A stretch of 6,468 nucleotides of DNA, from positions 1-6,468 of the forward strand of contig JASFRS010000144.1 in the NCBI GenBank assembly GCA_050114795.1. Reading direction: 5' to 3'. Both the position numbers and the translations under genes were made by a program. Source of the stretch: JASFRS01 sp050114795 (GTDB taxonomy: Bacteria > Pseudomonadota > Alphaproteobacteria > Sphingomonadales > CAKZYD01). The notes beneath the pieces were generated by a model. It saw only the letters and a program-made list of their open reading frames with translations, was not told the origin of the DNA and searched no databases. Shown here one piece after another: positions 4,474 to 6,468 of the stretch (its first letter is position 1; the number at the start of each line of letters is the position of its first letter).

Positions 4474-5919
4474 TTAATCTATGGATTTGACGATTTCTTC
4501 CACCATTTTTTTGGCATCAGACAAGAGCATCATGGTGTTGTCGCGGAAGAAGAGTTCATTCTCAATCCCGGCATAGCCTGCACCGCCCATAGAGCGTTTG
4601 ATGAACAACACAGTCTTTGCTTTCTCCACATCCAGAACGGGCATGCCGAAAATTGGTGAGCTGCTGTCCGTTTTTGCAGCCGGATTGGTGACGTCATTCG
4701 CGCCAATGACAAAGGCGACATCAGCTTGAGCGAATTCGGAATTGATATCTTCCAACTCAAAGACTTCGTCATATGGTACGCTGGCCTCGGCCAGTAATAC
4801 ATTCATATGACCAGGCATGCGCCCTGCCACCGGGTGGATCGCATATTTGATTGTAACGCCTTCCTCTTTTAGCAGGTCCGCCATTTCACGCAGTGCGTGC
4901 TGTGCTTGCGCTACGGCCATGCCGTAACCGGGAACGATAATCACTGAAGAGGCATTTTTCATGATGAAAGCCGCATCTTCGGCACTGCCTTGTTTAAAAG
5001 GTCTGTCAATTTTCTCACCGGCGGCAACAGCGCCATCGCCGCCAAAGCCGCCTGCGATTACAGAAATGAAAGACCGGTTCATGCCTTTACACATGATGTA
5101 AGACAGAATGGCGCCCGATGACCCCACCAATGCCCCGGTAATGATGAGCGCCGTGTTGGCTAGTGTAAAGCCAATGCCAGCCGCTGCCCAGCCGGAGTAG
5201 CTGTTCAACATAGAGACAACCACAGGCATATCCGCCCCGCCGATCGGAATGATAAGCAGGAAGCCAATCAGGAAGCTCAAGCCTATAATTGTCCAGAATA
5301 CCCATGGGGATTGGTCTCCAACGAAATAAGTAATCAGAGCCAATATGCCCAAGCCAATAGCCAGATTAATGATATGCCGTGCGGGTAGGATGATAGGCGC
5401 GCCGGACATATTTCCATTGAGCTTAAGAAAGGCGATGACAGATCCGGAAAAGGTGATTGCGCCAATGGCGGCGCCCAAGCTCATCTCAATTTTTGAAGCG
5501 GTGTGGATATTCCCTAAAATATCAGCGATGCCAAAACTTTGCGGGTGTAGAAAAGCACCAGAAGCTACCAACACCGCAGCTAAACCAACGAGCGAGTGAA
5601 AAGCTGCCACAAGCTGTGGCATGGCCGTCATGGCAATACGTCCGGCGATGATATAGCCGATTGTGCCACCGACGGCGATAGCGACCAAAATTTCTGTGTA
5701 GCCGACAATTTCCGGGTTCAACAATGTGGTGACGATAGCAATCGCCATACCGAGCATACCCGCCATATTGCCGCGGCGGCTGGTTTCGGGATTGCTGAGC
5801 CCACGTAAGGCCAGAATGAACAAAACACCTGCAACCAGATAAGCAATGGCTGTTAAATTGGCTGAGGTTGAGCTGCCGCCAGTTAAGGACAGCGCTGTTG
5901 CAAAAGAATAATTCAACAT
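4474..5919 (-). CDS. pntB: NAD(P) transhydrogenase subunit beta
   Basis: Inner-membrane subunit that couples proton entry to hydride transfer from NADH to NADP+. Its 481 residues carry about eight or nine hydrophobic segments (20-280) forming the proton channel part (domain II), then the NADP(H)-binding domain III (about 305-481). Visible signatures are AAFHSLVGLAAV with His108 (the equivalent of E. coli beta-His91), MLNSYSGWAAAG with Asn239 (beta-Asn222), VPGYGMAVAQAQ (329-340), GRMPGHMNVLLAEA (366-379), GANDVTNPAA (406-415) and KRSMGGAGYAG (441-451). All nucleotide-site motifs are present, so it should be active. The ATG at 5919 has AAGGA ahead of it, overlapping the stop of pntAB, with an 11-base gap: one operon with coupled translation. 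Length is slightly above the E. coli protein because of a longer N-terminus. Confidence 0.97.
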   Translation of the reverse strand: MLNYSFATALSLTGGSSTSANLTAIAYLVAGVLFILALRGLSNPETSRRGNMAGMLGMAIAIVTTLLNPEIVGYTEILVAIAVGGTIGYIIAGRIAMTAMPQLVAAFHSLVGLAAVLVASGAFLHPQSFGIADILGNIHTASKIEMSLGAAIGAITFSGSVIAFLKLNGNMSGAPIILPARHIINLAIGLGILALITYFVGDQSPWVFWTIIGLSFLIGFLLIIPIGGADMPVVVSMLNSYSGWAAAGIGFTLANTALIITGALVGSSGAILSYIMCKGMNRSFISVIAGGFGGDGAVAAGEKIDRPFKQGSAEDAAFIMKNASSVIIVPGYGMAVAQAQHALREMADLLKEEGVTIKYAIHPVAGRMPGHMNVLLAEASVPYDEVFELEDINSEFAQADVAFVIGANDVTNPAAKTDSSSPIFGMPVLDVEKAKTVLFIKRSMGGAGYAGIENELFFRDNTMMLLSDAKKMVEEIVKSID

Positions 5920-5930
5920 CTAAGCGGTCC

Positions 5931-6224
5931 TTATTTCTGTTTCTTTTTGTACATGGCGAGCATGCGTTGGGTCACGGCAAAGCCACCAAAAATATTGACG
6001 GCGGCCAAAGCTATGGCAATCAAGCCCAGTATTTTTGCTGCGGACCAATCAGCAGGCCCTGCAGCGATTAAGGCCCCAACGATGATGACTGAAGACACAG
6101 CGTTGGTTACGCTCATCAATGGTGTGTGAAGTGCCGGTGTCACGGACCAGACCACATAATAGCCAACGAAAATGGCCAATACGAAAACCGTTAATTGTCC
6201 AACAATTGGGCTGACAGATTCCAT
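5931..6224 (-). CDS. pntAB: NAD(P) transhydrogenase subunit alpha part 2 (membrane part)
   Basis: A 97-residue membrane protein with three hydrophobic segments (about 9-28, 40-56 and 63-84) and a lysine-rich C-terminus (YKKKQK). HTPLMSVTNAVSSVIIVGA (33-51) is the hallmark of the C-terminal membrane part of the transhydrogenase alpha chain. In E. coli this is fused to the NAD-binding part; here it is a separate gene, as in Rhodospirillum rubrum. It contributes to domain II together with PntB. The ATG at 6224 is preceded by GGGGAGG (6239-6233) immediately after the pntAA stop codon, so translation is likely coupled. Confidence 0.95.
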   Translation of the reverse strand: MESVSPIVGQLTVFVLAIFVGYYVVWSVTPALHTPLMSVTNAVSSVIIVGALIAAGPADWSAAKILGLIAIALAAVNIFGGFAVTQRMLAMYKKKQK

Positions 6225-6239
6225 GATGTCGACCTCCCC

Positions 6240-6468
6240 TTAGCTTAAATTCGGATGTGGAATGGCCCCGTCTTTAGTGACGAGCGTGCCTTTGATAATT
6301 TCGTCTTCCCAATCAATGGCGAGGTTTTTTGTCTTGCTATCAATCAAAGGCGTGAGGAAATTCAGAAGATTTTTCGCATAAAGTGCCGACGCATCCGCCG
6401 CAAGACGAGAAGGCACATTGCGATGCCCTACGATGGAAACACCATTAATTTTTACGATTTCACCGGGT
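6240..6468 (-). CDS. pntAA: NAD(P) transhydrogenase subunit alpha part 1 (NAD-binding), C-terminal fragment
   Basis: Reading on the minus strand from the window edge gives 75 residues ending at TAA (6242-6240). The visible pieces, such as IVGHRNVPSRLAADAS, LYAKNLLNFLTPLID and LAIDWEDEIIKGTLVTKDG, are the conserved end of the soluble NAD(H)-binding domain I of transhydrogenase. The start and the nucleotide-binding Rossmann motif lie outside the window. The stop is 15 bases before the pntAB start, so pntAA-pntAB-pntB form one operon. The promoter is beyond the right edge. No sign of a broken frame in the part seen. Confidence 0.95.
   Translation of the reverse strand, partial: PGEIVKINGVSIVGHRNVPSRLAADASALYAKNLLNFLTPLIDSKTKNLAIDWEDEIIKGTLVTKDGAIPHPNLS

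Overview
This window most likely comes from an alphaproteobacterium with moderate GC content. The main reasons are the proton-translocating transhydrogenase, encoded as three genes with a split alpha subunit as in Rhodospirillum-type alphaproteobacteria, and the overall gene families. The species cannot be named from the sequence. All genes look intact except the two cut by the window edges. I see no insertion sequences, CRISPR arrays, tRNA or rRNA genes.

Layout, left to right. Bases 1-342 are the C-terminal part of a VOC/glyoxalase-fold protein. Then come two tightly linked plus-strand genes: a truncated haemoglobin (399-758) and, 12 bases later, a PAS-linked class III adenylate cyclase (771-1808). 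A Crp/Fnr-family regulator lies tail-to-tail on the minus strand (1809-2516), with its stop codon directly abutting that of the cyclase. The 384-base stretch 2517-2900 holds a CRP-like palindrome and putative promoter for the regulator, a 38-codon very basic small ORF with a good ribosome binding site, a strong terminator, and a second CRP-like palindrome. Next are a ferritin-like di-iron protein (2901-3812) and an OsmC-family protein (3857-4429), probably one operon ending in a bidirectional terminator. The rest is the minus-strand pntAA-pntAB-pntB operon, with pntAA cut by the right edge.

The most interesting reading is that the left half is a compact, self-contained cAMP circuit. A haem globin sits beside a cyclase whose residues specify ATP. 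Next to them is a regulator that keeps both the CRP phosphate-binding residues and the CRP-type Arg-Glu...Arg DNA-reading residues. Two 9-of-10 matches to TGTGA-N6-TCACA lie at the promoters of the regulator and of the di-iron/OsmC pair. A haem-gas or redox signal could thus be turned into cAMP and into control of local redox genes. The parts are visible in the sequence; the wiring is inference.
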